Source: Mesostigma viride
Taxonomy: Eukaryota; Streptophyta; Mesostigmatophyceae; Mesostigmatales; Mesostigmataceae
Reading direction: 5' to 3'
Assembly (NCBI GenBank): GCA_009746045.1
Contig: RPFO01001852.1
Location: 1-30,988, forward strand
DNA length: 30,988 nucleotides
Shown here piece by piece: positions 1-7,730 of this stretch. Position numbers and translations under genes: made by a program. The notes below the pieces were generated by a model that did no database searches, had not been told where the DNA came from, and saw only the letters and a program-made list of their open reading frames with translations. Positions within the stretch are counted from its first letter, which is position 1. Each line of letters opens with the position of its first letter.

Positions 1-263
1 CCCAAACGTAAAAAATTCTAAGTGCCATAGTATATTTAAGTATCTGTAGTTAGGAACAGGCCACGTGGCAGCCACAAAGCCCGAGGGTAGCCAGCCGAAT
101 CTGTAGTACGAGATCCGACGGTTACGGAACGGACGGGTACGGACGGGTACGGACGGGTACGGACGGGTTACGGACGAGTACGGACGGGTACGGCCAGTAC
201 GGAACGGACGCGGCACGCGGAATCCCGTGGACCACCACGAGGCCCCCGTGGGTCCGGCGTTTT
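1..263. other. Left-edge non-coding stretch
   Basis: I see no credible gene here. Bases 1-55 are AT-rich, followed by GC-rich sequence and a tandem repeat from about 131. The only open frame across it (plus strand from 122) is made largely of translated repeat and is not protein-like. It may be an intergenic or near-terminal region of the viral genome, but the window edge prevents a decision. Confidence 0.5.
123..219. repeat. 10-bp GC-rich tandem repeat
   Basis: The unit GGACGGGTAC is repeated perfectly from 131 to 160. It then continues in variant form, with one-base insertions and substitutions, to about 219. About eight units can be traced. No spacer-repeat pattern is present, so this is not a CRISPR array. 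Such short GC-rich direct repeats are common in NCLDV intergenic or terminal regions; a role here is unknown. Confidence 0.8.
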
Positions 264-759
264 TTAGGTTCCAGGGTTAGTATTACGGGCGCCCGCAATC
301 CTCGACCCCGGGGGAGCATTCACCCATCTCTTCGGAACGTTCATACCCATGCGAAGGAGGGTCTGTCCTCGAGGGTCTCCAGCCAAATTTGATACCACAC
401 CCGCCGCTGACGCGGCCTTTTGTGCATACGGAATGTATCCGGCGTATTTAGAGCCTTCCATCACACTTGGCAACATACCCGCGAGACCCGATACATGCCC
501 CATCATGGGCGCCACCTGCGCCGTAGCCATTCTCCACGGATCGTTGGTCGTGTTAGCGTGAAATTGGTTGAAAACACCTAGCACTTCTCCGACACTTGGC
601 ATTTCGTGATTGTAGAAAAATTTAATTGCCGGCTGAGCCATGTGACTAGCAAGCATTGCCGTTTTCAAAGGAGAGTTGACGCCCCCCACAAGTATTGCCC
701 CCCTTTCTGCAGACCGCTCGTGACCCCGCCCACAATTCCTCTAAACTCGGCTTCTTCAT
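264..759 (-). CDS. Hypothetical protein, frame broken near its N-terminus
   Basis: The long frame 264-689 has no ATG at its start; its first possible codon is GTG at 689 and its first ATG is at 656. A second frame begins with ATG at 759 (starting MKKPSLEEL) and reads protein-like down to the same place, where two six-base C runs lie (682-687 and 698-703). A one-base length change in either run would join the two. I therefore treat 264-759 as one gene of about 165 residues with a frame break. The product has a small hydrophobic, Ala/Gly-rich middle part and no motif I recognise. It lies just downstream of the LysM-like gene on the same strand, and its reading frame also stays open upstream of 759 into that gene, so the two might be one longer protein. 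Confidence 0.55.
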
Positions 760-803
760 CCAATCAAACCACCCCGTCTTGCCACTCGGACCCGCGTATC
801 CGC

Positions 804-1232
804 CTATATCGTCGACTCGTACGTCAGTCCCATGTTCGTGTCGGGGTGGATGACGCCGTTCACGAAATCCTGGAACGAGTACCGTTTCGGGATCAACACG
901 AAGCTACCGGGCGCCAAACCCAACGGCGAGATGTGCGGGTTCGAGATAATGAGCTCGTCGGGAAGCACGCCATACTGTTCCGCGATGGACTTCCACGTTT
1001 CCCCCTCCGCGACCACGTGTCCGCTCTTTTCGCCGTACACCCCTTTGCTCGGACTCGCGTACGTAGGCACGATATTCTGTTCGAAGGCCTTCTGAATGAT
1101 GGCGTCCGGGTTGTTTTCTGCCGTCATCGGGGCGCTCTTCGTAAGCGTCGTGTCCGGCAGCAATCGGATGAGTCGCTCCACCAGTTCTGGCGGTATCGCT
1201 ATGAGATTCCCTCCCGGGCCCATGGGTGCCAT
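804..1232 (-). CDS. LysM-like domain protein
   Basis: A 142-residue protein with an ATG start at 1232. Residues about 83-128 fit a LysM fold: an 'HVVAEGETWKSIAEQYGV' start, then an 'LIISNPHIS' segment and a closing 'GSFVLIPKRY'. LysM modules of roughly 45 residues bind N-acetylglucosamine polymers such as peptidoglycan or chitin. In viruses they are usually virion or lysis proteins. The N-terminal 80 residues are not recognised, and no signal peptide is visible. The C-terminus stops abruptly after 'LTYESTI', while a neighbouring frame continues protein-like into the next gene, so truncation by a frame break is possible. The LysM assignment is by pattern only. Confidence 0.65.
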   Translation of the reverse strand: MAPMGPGGNLIAIPPELVERLIRLLPDTTLTKSAPMTAENNPDAIIQKAFEQNIVPTYASPSKGVYGEKSGHVVAEGETWKSIAEQYGVLPDELIISNPHISPLGLAPGSFVLIPKRYSFQDFVNGVIHPDTNMGLTYESTI

Positions 1233-1276
1233 AGACGTCTCCAGTTTCGAGTTATACTATGACGAGAGACATAATT

Positions 1277-1576
1277 TTATTCCTCCTCGCTGACTTTGAT
1301 CGACAGCCGCATCCGCTTGCCGGAATCGAGAGACACGTATTGCGTCATCTTCTGCACCTTCTTCCGCCGCTCCTTGACGGGAGATTCGCACCGTTCCACA
1401 GGGACTGGCGCAGGTCGCACGAGCGCACGAGGACTGACGTCATCTTCCGTATCCGTTTCCTCGGAGGGCTTCTCGAAGATCAGATCCCCGTGCCGGTTCA
1501 TGGATACGGACCAGCCTTTGTTGACGCCGCACAGCACGATGTCGGAGATGTCGTCACTGTCGAGCGAAATGGACAT
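1277..1576 (-). CDS. Hypothetical small charged protein
   Basis: A 99-residue protein with ATG at 1576. The N-terminus is Asp/Ser-rich, the middle holds an acidic run (EETDTEDD), and the C-terminal half is basic (KERRKKVQK). No domain is recognised. It is transcribed divergently from the gene at 1661, with an 84-bp AT-rich interval between them. A nucleic-acid-binding or virion-core role would fit the charge pattern, but that is a guess. Confidence 0.6.
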   Translation of the reverse strand: MSISLDSDDISDIVLCGVNKGWSVSMNRHGDLIFEKPSEETDTEDDVSPRALVRPAPVPVERCESPVKERRKKVQKMTQYVSLDSGKRMRLSIKVSEEE

Positions 1577-1660
1577 TGGTCCGAACTTGCGTAATGTTTC
1601 GTCCGTTAAAAAAAACGCGTTTCTGGACGAACATAAACTTTACTACATGTATACCGCGGA
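1577..1660. promoter_or_regulatory. Divergent promoter region
   Basis: This 84-bp gap separates the start codons of two divergent genes. It contains a run of eight A (about 1607-1614) and further AT-rich sequence (cataaacttta) about 25-30 bp before the ATG at 1661. In this GC-rich genome such AT islands mark probable promoters. No consensus was derived. Confidence 0.45.
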
Positions 1661-1918
1661 ATGAGTTCGACGGTGTTGAAGTCCAAAGTGGTGGACGCTA
1701 ACGTCGTCCACGTGCAAAAGTTTATCCGGTTCGAATCTTCTGGAGACACTCTGAGCCGTATCAATCCTCTGGACATCGGCACGCACAGGATTTACTCGAC
1801 GACGTACGATGGGCAACGTGTCATTTTCTTCCTGGAGCGCGGCGGACCGAACCCTATAATATCGGACTCCGATCCCACGTTCGTCGGATACACCTACCTC
1901 GGCTGCATGTCCGCGTAA
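1661..1918 (+). CDS. Hypothetical protein (85 aa)
   Basis: A small soluble protein that starts at ATG 1661 after an AT-rich leader and ends 51 bp before the PCNA gene. The composition is mixed alpha/beta-like, with a C-terminal 'VGYTYLGCMSA'. No signal peptide, transmembrane segment, zinc motif or known family is visible. Same-strand placement suggests it may be expressed with PCNA, but each gene has its own upstream gap. Confidence 0.6.
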   Translation: MSSTVLKSKVVDANVVHVQKFIRFESSGDTLSRINPLDIGTHRIYSTTYDGQRVIFFLERGGPNPIISDSDPTFVGYTYLGCMSA

Positions 1919-1969
1919 CTTCGTTCGTTCTTATCGGCGGAATTCATTTCAGCGCGCGTTTCAGCGGCC

Positions 1970-2776
1970 ATGGAGTTCCGAACCGTGCAAGGATCGTCTG
2001 TCAAGATGCTCGTGGAGGTCCTAAAAGAGCTCACGAACGACGTGAACGTGTTTTTCGACAAAACCGGAGTTCGCATCGTGTCCTTCGACCTTTCTCATGT
2101 GGCGCTTTTCCACGCTTTTATGGAGGCCGAGAAGATCGAGGAATACCGCTGCAACAAGCAGTACACGGTCGGGATCAGCCTGGTCAACTTCTTCAAACTC
2201 ATCAAGAACGTGTGTGTGAACGACGAGTTGGAGCTGAGGTTGAAGGAAGAGAACCTCGACGTCATGGAGATCACGATCCTAAACCGGGCCAAGAACACGA
2301 GGTGGTTCTACGAGATGAAACTGATGGACATCGACGACGATCTCATCGAGATCCCGGAGAAAGACTATATGACCTGCATCACGATGGTCAGCTCCGAATT
2401 CCAGAAGATCTGCCGCGACCTTTCCATCATATCCGACAAAGTGAGACTGCAGTGTCGAGGCGGCGAAATCACGCTCAGCTGCACGGGGGATATAGGCAAC
2501 TGCCAGCTGGATATCGGGAAGGAACACCCCGAAGTGACGGTGAACATCGCGGGGGACAAGGAGATCGACGAGTGTTTCTCAGTCCGATACATGTGCACAT
2601 TCTCAAAGGCGTCGGGACTTTGCAACAGTGTAGATATCTTTATTATGCCAGAATATCCGATGATCGTAAAGTACAAGATAGGAGACCTCGGAACGCTCAT
2701 GTTCGCCCTGGCACCCCAGGTGGGCGAAGGCGCCGACGATGAGAACGCCCCTATGGATGAGAGTTCGGGGGAATGA
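1970..2776 (+). CDS. PCNA-like DNA sliding clamp
   Basis: A 268-residue protein, close to the ~260 of eukaryotic and NCLDV PCNA. The N-terminal clamp domain is clear: 'FRTVQGSSVKMLVEVLKEL' followed by 'FDKTGVRIVSFDLSHVALF', the usual first helix and strand pair. A basic, Asp-rich linker and the second clamp domain follow (residues about 130-250), including 'YMCTFSKASGLCNSVDIFI' and a closing 'MFALAPQ'. PCNA forms a ring that tethers the DNA polymerase and repair enzymes to DNA. An acidic tail of about 15 residues (ADDENAPMDESSGE) is added. The last 26 bp overlap the convergent VLTF3 gene. Start ATG 1970 gives the standard N-terminus. Confidence 0.93.
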   Translation: MEFRTVQGSSVKMLVEVLKELTNDVNVFFDKTGVRIVSFDLSHVALFHAFMEAEKIEEYRCNKQYTVGISLVNFFKLIKNVCVNDELELRLKEENLDVMEITILNRAKNTRWFYEMKLMDIDDDLIEIPEKDYMTCITMVSSEFQKICRDLSIISDKVRLQCRGGEITLSCTGDIGNCQLDIGKEHPEVTVNIAGDKEIDECFSVRYMCTFSKASGLCNSVDIFIMPEYPMIVKYKIGDLGTLMFALAPQVGEGADDENAPMDESSGE

Positions 2777-3866
2777 ACGTCGAAGGGATGAACTGCCAGT
2801 TCAGTTTGGCGCAGATCCCCTTCCACATCATGTCCTGACCCCACAACTTCTCGCGGCTCTTCAACAGAGGGAAATGCTCAATGAACTCGTCATACCCTAG
2901 AAGCTGACACATCTTGTGGATGGTATATGAATAATTCAAAAAGTTGCGCCTGTTCTTCGGACACACGTCCTCAAACGGCTTTTGTATCATGCGGAACATG
3001 TTTCTCAGCCTCTCCTCCTGATCCATGGTCATGGTCGGAGGCGGAGATCCTTGCAAAATGTGCGTGATCTGCACAGAGTGTTCGAAGTACTTGGATAGCC
3101 TCAGCTTTCTCAGCACTTTGCGCACTTTTTTCGCGGTAATGTCCGACTTCACGACCCTCGCCTTCTTAAAGTCCTGACTCACGGCCTCGATCACCTCCTC
3201 GGGGATCGTGGACTTCTCTCGCGCGTGGAATTGAGCGATGCACTCGTTAAAGTGGTTGATCCGCTTGTAGCAGTAGTCCGCGTTGTCCACTGGCGTGCCG
3301 TAGGGGCACGCGTCGATGCCGTCGTTGTGGGCGGGCTTCGCCTCGCCGCACTTGCTGCAAATCATGTCTCCGTGCGACTGGTCTTCGACCATGTTCACGT
3401 TGCACTTGGAGCAAAAGCCGTACGCCACGGTCTCTGCGTGCAGAGGCCTGCGGATCTCGACGATCTTTGCCGGAAGGTAACGAAAACGGCTGATGAGTAG
3501 CATAAACTCGTCGTAGAGCTGCCCCCTGGAAACCGCCTCTCCGGTATCGAGTTTCTCGTGCTTCACCTTCCGCTCGGACAGGAACCCCCGTTTCTGCGCC
3601 TCCTCGACCGTGACGGTGGACTCTTTCCCCGGTTCCGTGATCGTAACCCACCCGTCGGACACGAACTTCACCTTGCCCTTCCCCGTCGACTGGAGTGATG
3701 TGGTCGGACGTCTCGCCTCTCGTTTTCCGACCGCCGCCAGGTAGCGAGAGTACAGAGGAAGCACTTCGAGCATAAACTCCATCCTCTCCGTCTCCCTCTC
3801 CCCGTTCTGGGCGTCGAACCAATCCATGCACTCCTTCAGTTTGGCCTCGACGGTGGTCTTGTCCAT
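2751..3866 (-). CDS. VLTF3-like late transcription factor
   Basis: This resembles the poxvirus late transcription factor VLTF3, an NCLDV core gene needed for late gene expression. A four-cysteine zinc site is visible (C152-x2-C155 and C170-x2-C173 from the start used here). It is followed by the typical 'YCYKRINHFNECI' segment, then 'DFKKARV', a helical 'VRKVLRKLRLSKYFEH' and a C-terminal part with 'NYSYTIHKMCQLLG'. I chose ATG 3866 (371 residues). The frame is open to a TTG at 3959, which would add 31 residues but would overlap the AT-rich sequence and the start codon of the divergent gene. The gene is convergent with PCNA, overlapping it by 26 bp. A length of 370-400 residues is normal outside poxviruses, where the protein is shorter. 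Confidence 0.9.
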   Translation of the reverse strand: MDKTTVEAKLKECMDWFDAQNGERETERMEFMLEVLPLYSRYLAAVGKREARRPTTSLQSTGKGKVKFVSDGWVTITEPGKESTVTVEEAQKRGFLSERKVKHEKLDTGEAVSRGQLYDEFMLLISRFRYLPAKIVEIRRPLHAETVAYGFCSKCNVNMVEDQSHGDMICSKCGEAKPAHNDGIDACPYGTPVDNADYCYKRINHFNECIAQFHAREKSTIPEEVIEAVSQDFKKARVVKSDITAKKVRKVLRKLRLSKYFEHSVQITHILQGSPPPTMTMDQEERLRNMFRMIQKPFEDVCPKNRRNFLNYSYTIHKMCQLLGYDEFIEHFPLLKSREKLWGQDMMWKGICAKLNWQFIPSTFIPPNSHP

Positions 3867-3958
3867 GACGACAAATAGCTCAGAAAACTTTCTAGGCTCG
3901 AGCGCGTTCAACGGGGGAATAAATTTGTGGCCGCTGTAGATGTACTCGATCCTCCCCA
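3867..3958. promoter_or_regulatory. Divergent promoter between VLTF3-like gene and basic protein
   Basis: A 92-bp interval between the likely start codons at 3866 (minus) and 3959 (plus). It contains an AT-rich stretch (aataaatttg, about 3919-3928) and a second one next to the minus-strand start. This placement is the main reason for preferring ATG 3866 over the upstream TTG for VLTF3. Confidence 0.4.
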
Positions 3959-4343
3959 ATGGCTTCCGCGACCGATATGACTACCGCCCCCGTTCCCGAG
4001 ACGGCGAACAAGGCGGTCGAACAAGCGCAAACGGGTCAAGCGAGAGCCTAAGGCCGAGCCACCCCCCTCCGCAGTAGAGGCTCCTTCTTCTGAATCGGGA
4101 TCCGAAGAGTCTGACGGAAAAAAGACCAAGAAGGCCCCTTACATGAGCACTTCCATCCCAAACCTGTCTGTCGGCGACGTGCGAAAGTGTCTCAACGAGA
4201 TGAGGCGTGTGGGGTCAAAGATCGAGGCGAGTTACAAACTCGCGAACGGGTGGACGGCGGGAGATTTCGCCGTGAAGTACCTCATCGGCAGCTACACACC
4301 TTCGTCCAAGGAAAAGACGCCCGTCGACGATGCCGTCGCCTAA
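3959..4343 (+). CDS. Basic hypothetical protein, frame-broken
   Basis: ATG 3959 opens a frame (starting MASATDMTT) that stops after 30 codons. A second frame is open from 3981 and runs to the stop at 4343; its first ATG is at 4143. Together they read as one protein of about 127 residues if the C run at 3987-3991 differs by one base. The product would then have a very basic segment (Arg/Lys cluster around 4000-4045, resembling a nuclear-localisation signal), an acidic Ser/Glu segment, and a C-terminal domain of about 65 residues (4143-4343). That domain has 'LSVGDVRKCLNEM' and 'FAVKYLIGSY' segments that I do not recognise. If the break is real, only the C-terminal 66 residues from 4143 may be made. 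Confidence 0.55.
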
Positions 4344-4365
4344 AATTGTGAAGACACTATAATAA

Positions 4366-4881
4366 ATGGACTTCGAACGCGAAATCGCCGGGGACCGCGG
4401 GACGATTCAAAACTTCGACATCGGGAAGACGATAAAAATCCAACCACCGGGTTGGAAACAGAAGCTTTTTATGAGCCAGCGATACACGGAGCCTCCCCTT
4501 GGTTTCACCGGGGATTTCGACCGCTACCCGTGGCATTTTAGCCTTTCTAAGATCACAAACTACGGGTTCTTTTTGGCGATATCGGCCGCGTGTCTCATCG
4601 GACACGGCGTCGTGTTCTCGAATCATCACAAGACCTGGCAGGGTGTCCAGGGATTGATTGGCGTGGCGTTCATGGCATGGACGTGGAAATACTACAGGGT
4701 GTACGCGCACGACATGTGGGGGTCAATCAAGCCCCACGGGACATTGACGGGCGTCGTCGCGTACGGAGCGATGACTATCGCCTTTATAACCCTGCACTAT
4801 TACTGGTATTCTAGAAAGAAGAGCCAGAAAGCGGTCCTAGGCGCCAGAGAACCCGTTGAGAGGGTTATCAACCATGAATAA
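4366..4881 (+). CDS. Three-helix membrane protein
   Basis: A 171-residue protein with a soluble N-terminal region of about 60 residues and three probable transmembrane helices at about 63-83, 91-110 and 126-146. It ends in a basic then mixed C-terminus. ATG 4366 follows an AT-rich leader (ctataataa). No family is recognised. In NCLDV, such proteins usually sit in the internal virion membrane or in host membranes, but nothing in the sequence decides this. It ends 12 bp before the convergent gene at 4894. An AATAAA in the last codons may serve as its polyadenylation signal. Confidence 0.7.
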   Translation: MDFEREIAGDRGTIQNFDIGKTIKIQPPGWKQKLFMSQRYTEPPLGFTGDFDRYPWHFSLSKITNYGFFLAISAACLIGHGVVFSNHHKTWQGVQGLIGVAFMAWTWKYYRVYAHDMWGSIKPHGTLTGVVAYGAMTIAFITLHYYWYSRKKSQKAVLGAREPVERVINHE

Positions 4882-4893
4882 AATAAGTCCGAT

Positions 4894-5457
4894 TCACTTC
4901 AGACACACGTTCAAGTATGGAATAAACACCTTTTCATCCTCGGAAGGGTAGTGTGTCGTGATCACGACCTTGTCGTCGACGAGGTCGACCATCCTCAAAA
5001 CCAAGCCCGCGAGGGCCGACCATTGAATCAATTTTCGGAACTTGAGACTTTTGACGCTTATATCGCAAGGAAGAGAATCCGACTCGTAGCTACTGTAGCC
5101 AATTTCCTCGATGCGCTCGACAATGAACTTGTCAACGGAGTCGTCGTCCAAACACCACTTGTTATCCTCCCCCATGGCGTGGTCGCGGATAGCCAACTTC
5201 TCCATGGAAGAGGCGAGGCGCTCGTCATTAAAGCCCAGGATGTGGGTCATGGGTCGCACGACATGCGTTTTTCTGTCCTTTTCCATGTCACATATGCCCA
5301 GGACGGACTGATGAGGGCGCTGGCGGCCCACGATGTAGACGTCCCTGTCCCAGGGGCTTTTACTAGGAGAGAGAGAGGCGGCGATGGGTGCTTTTTTGTC
5401 CGTGGCAACTACCGGAGCTGTCGTCGGAAACAACACGCGGCGGAATATCGAGACCAT
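4894..5457 (-). CDS. Hypothetical protein (187 aa)
   Basis: A soluble protein with no domain I recognise. The start ATG 5457 directly follows an AT-rich element (gggtatattt on the coding strand), supporting this start. The N-terminal 40 residues are basic and Ser/Ala/Pro-rich ('MVSIFRRVLFP'). The remainder is acidic with no transmembrane helix. Four cysteines are scattered, without a zinc pattern. It is divergent from the Rieske gene. Confidence 0.6.
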   Translation of the reverse strand: MVSIFRRVLFPTTAPVVATDKKAPIAASLSPSKSPWDRDVYIVGRQRPHQSVLGICDMEKDRKTHVVRPMTHILGFNDERLASSMEKLAIRDHAMGEDNKWCLDDDSVDKFIVERIEEIGYSSYESDSLPCDISVKSLKFRKLIQWSALAGLVLRMVDLVDDKVVITTHYPSEDEKVFIPYLNVCLK

Positions 5458-5528
5458 AAATATACCCTACAGTCACAAAAAAGTTGTGCTCGTTTAATCC
5501 GGCGCTCGAATCACGCATCAGAATACAA

Positions 5529-6542
5529 ATGATACGCTCGACACGACTTTTATGCACGCCGCGAGCGTTTCGGGATCGCATGGTACGGACACGGCTTCGA
5601 TGCGTATGTCAGACTCCCACGCCCTCCGTAAAAACCGTTATGTGCGACAAGTGGATCTGCGTAGGCGCTCCTATGCCGACACGGGGTACGAAGCTGCGAA
5701 TCGTGAAGATATACGGCGACGACTACGTTGTATACCGCTCTTCCTCCTGCGAGCTGCTCGTGTGCCGCGACGTTTGCCCCCATCGAGGGGCAAAACTTTC
5801 GCGCGGACACGCGGAGTCGGGAAACGCGATCCGATGCGCCTATCACGGCCTCTCGTGGGGGCCTAATAATAACCGCGAAAGTTACGTCACGACGCTCGTA
5901 GCGGATGACCTGTTGTGGGCGAACTTCGGAGAAGGGTATCAATTTCGAACCTCGCCGTATACGCCCGCGAATATAGGGCGGTATGCGGATACGGTCGAAT
6001 GGACCATGAGCGGCCACCCGCAGGTGATCATCGAAAACATCATCGACACAGCGAGGGTCACGCCGCGAGAGTCCAGGCTACTTTTCCGCGACGATTGGTT
6101 CAAGTGTGCTTCCGTGTATGATTTCGAGATAAACAATGCATGGATTTCGTTATTATGTTATTGGATAACTGGATTGCGCGGCGTGTCACAGCTTACAATC
6201 CAACACGAATTCGTAATCCCTTATACCGCCTCTATGACGATCTTCGCCTGTTCTACCCAGAGCTGTTCCATCATTCCCGTGGCGTCCCTTTTCTTTAGCG
6301 TCCTCCCCTTGGAGATGACGAAATCGAGGGTGATTGTACGGGCCGCTAGCCGGTCCCATATCACGCGGCCGTTGTCCCTCTTGCTCGCCATGTGGTACCT
6401 TTTGAGAGACGCGGGACTGGTCGAGACGATTGACACGGACTCGTTCCGCTGCAACCGTTTGCTTCGAGCAGACAACCTTGTAGCGCGATACAGGGAGAAG
6501 ATGAAACGAGCGTACAATTTTGACGACCTTGAGCGTTATTGA
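5529..6542 (+). CDS. Rieske [2Fe-2S] oxygenase-like protein, iron site degenerate
   Basis: The N-terminal Rieske domain is clear: C83-x-H85 and C103-x2-H106 ('CPHRG' and 'CAYHG', numbered from ATG 5529) bind the [2Fe-2S] cluster with two Cys and two His. The domain order resembles Rieske non-haem iron oxygenase alpha subunits such as the PaO/VanA type. Their catalytic domain carries E-N-x2-D-x2-H-x4-H for a mononuclear iron. Here E169, N170 and D173 are present, but the two His positions are R176 and E181, so the iron site appears lost. ATG 5529 gives 338 residues with an Arg-rich, almost acid-free N-terminus of about 37 residues, which looks like an organelle presequence. ATG 5640 ('MCDKWICVG') would give 301 residues starting at the Rieske domain, and an upstream TTG is less likely. 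Function is unknown: electron transfer, or a decoy or modified enzyme. Confidence 0.8.
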   Translation: MIRSTRLLCTPRAFRDRMVRTRLRCVCQTPTPSVKTVMCDKWICVGAPMPTRGTKLRIVKIYGDDYVVYRSSSCELLVCRDVCPHRGAKLSRGHAESGNAIRCAYHGLSWGPNNNRESYVTTLVADDLLWANFGEGYQFRTSPYTPANIGRYADTVEWTMSGHPQVIIENIIDTARVTPRESRLLFRDDWFKCASVYDFEINNAWISLLCYWITGLRGVSQLTIQHEFVIPYTASMTIFACSTQSCSIIPVASLFFSVLPLEMTKSRVIVRAASRSHITRPLSLLLAMWYLLRDAGLVETIDTDSFRCNRLLRADNLVARYREKMKRAYNFDDLERY

Positions 6543-6569
6543 CATCTCATGTCATTATACGAGAGAATT

Positions 6570-7730
6570 CTACGACACGCCCATTCCGATTCCGCTGGTC
6601 TCCATGTCCGTGTCCGTCTCCTCGTCGCTCTCCATGTCCGCGCACATGCGACCACGGTTGAAGAGACGCGTCGCCCGGAGGGCCTGCTCCAAACGCCGCA
6701 CGCTTTCGATTTCTCTCCTGAATCTCGGTCGGTTGCACAGTTGGCGGTATCCGAACGTGATGGCGAACGCGCTCCATCTCTCCTCGACGTTGTCCAGAAT
6801 CGAGTCCAAATCTTTGGCCCCGAACGAGTGGTCGTTCGCAGCTCGAAACACCTTACAGACATACGCATGCAAGTCGGCGACGCTGGTTGTGTACGCGTAC
6901 CGAACGGGATCTTCCGGGAGCAGGTTCGTTTGCGAGGCTCGAAACTTTTCCTTTGTCTTGCCAGACACCACGAAATGGGCGCGGTCGTCGACGGTTTGGG
7001 CCCAGTCGAGGTCGAAAATCCGAGTTTCAGGAACGCGATGGACAGGGTCTTGCACCGTTCTGAAAGCGCCGAGGATCCACGAAAAGATTTGTTCCGTCGG
7101 GTACTTCGCGGAGTGCATGCGGAAGAAATTCCCAGCGGCCTCGTAACACACTTGCACGAACTCCCAACCGGGGCTGCACGTGCCCAGGATGTTGCCCTTT
7201 TCGTCGATCCGCGCTAACCGCTTCACATCACGCGCGAAGTTCTTGACGTCCTCGTCCTTCACGCCATACTTTTTCATCGTCCTCTTCATCATCCTCTCGC
7301 TTAAGGCGTAGTTTAACGGCCAGCCTTCGAAATGCTCGATGTCTTCGGACGTGACGACGCCGTCAGGTAGCGGGGTGATCAAGAGGTCGGAGTACGCCCC
7401 GACGTCCGCCCTTCCGTTGCTCGGGATCTCGAATACGGCGGAGACGATGGAGCGGGACGCTCCGAGTTTCTCCACGACGCGATGAGCGCATTCGATGCGG
7501 CGTTGGGCCCACGAGACCTTGGAGAGGGCGCGGAGGACGCACGTCATGGTTATGGCGTCCGCTACGAGATCCAAGTGACCATTGGGCCGGGTGTGCCTCA
7601 CGCAGCGCTTGAACATGCTGGAGTGCTCCTCGAATACGTCCACGACTCGATTCACGCCGAGTCCGACTCGAAGGACATCGCAAACGCTGATGAACTGGTC
7701 CACGACGTACACGCTCTCCCACGACTCCAT
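6570..7730 (-). CDS. Hypothetical protein (386 aa)
   Basis: ATG 7730 ('MESWESVYVV') is chosen. The frame is open about 200 bp further upstream, but that part is Arg/Ser-rich, low in coding character, and holds palindromic regulatory-looking sequence. The protein is mostly helical with scattered cysteines. A stretch near residues 45-80 vaguely resembles a cyclin or TFIIB-core helix, but there is no zinc ribbon and I do not assign it. The C-terminus is an acidic tail (SDEETDTDMET). It ends 27 bp after the convergent Rieske gene stop. Confidence 0.65.
   Translation of the reverse strand: MESWESVYVVDQFISVCDVLRVGLGVNRVVDVFEEHSSMFKRCVRHTRPNGHLDLVADAITMTCVLRALSKVSWAQRRIECAHRVVEKLGASRSIVSAVFEIPSNGRADVGAYSDLLITPLPDGVVTSEDIEHFEGWPLNYALSERMMKRTMKKYGVKDEDVKNFARDVKRLARIDEKGNILGTCSPGWEFVQVCYEAAGNFFRMHSAKYPTEQIFSWILGAFRTVQDPVHRVPETRIFDLDWAQTVDDRAHFVVSGKTKEKFRASQTNLLPEDPVRYAYTTSVADLHAYVCKVFRAANDHSFGAKDLDSILDNVEERWSAFAITFGYRQLCNRPRFRREIESVRRLEQALRATRLFNRGRMCADMESDEETDTDMETSGIGMGVS

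Noticed and set aside
123-219. CRISPR array
   Set aside because: The copies are contiguous 10-bp units without spacers.
122-319. 65-residue plus-strand frame at the left edge
   Set aside because: Partly translated tandem repeat and otherwise compositionally odd, so not counted as a gene.
606-1262. 218-residue plus-strand open frame
   Set aside because: Arg/His-rich shadow of the LysM-like gene and its neighbour on the other strand, with no AT-rich leader or protein-like segments.
3867-3959. TTG start extending VLTF3 by 31 residues
   Set aside because: It would overlap the start of the divergent gene and consume its AT-rich promoter, and it is not an ATG. It remains possible, because the extension is not obviously non-protein.
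4341-4352. Mimivirus-type early promoter (AAAATTGA)
   Set aside because: A single near match (aaaattgtga) before the 4366 gene. I found no repeated occurrence at other starts, so it is not supported as a consensus.
6570-7730. TFIIB or cyclin-like assignment
   Set aside because: One helix-like stretch looks similar, but there is no N-terminal zinc ribbon and no second cyclin repeat that I can trace.
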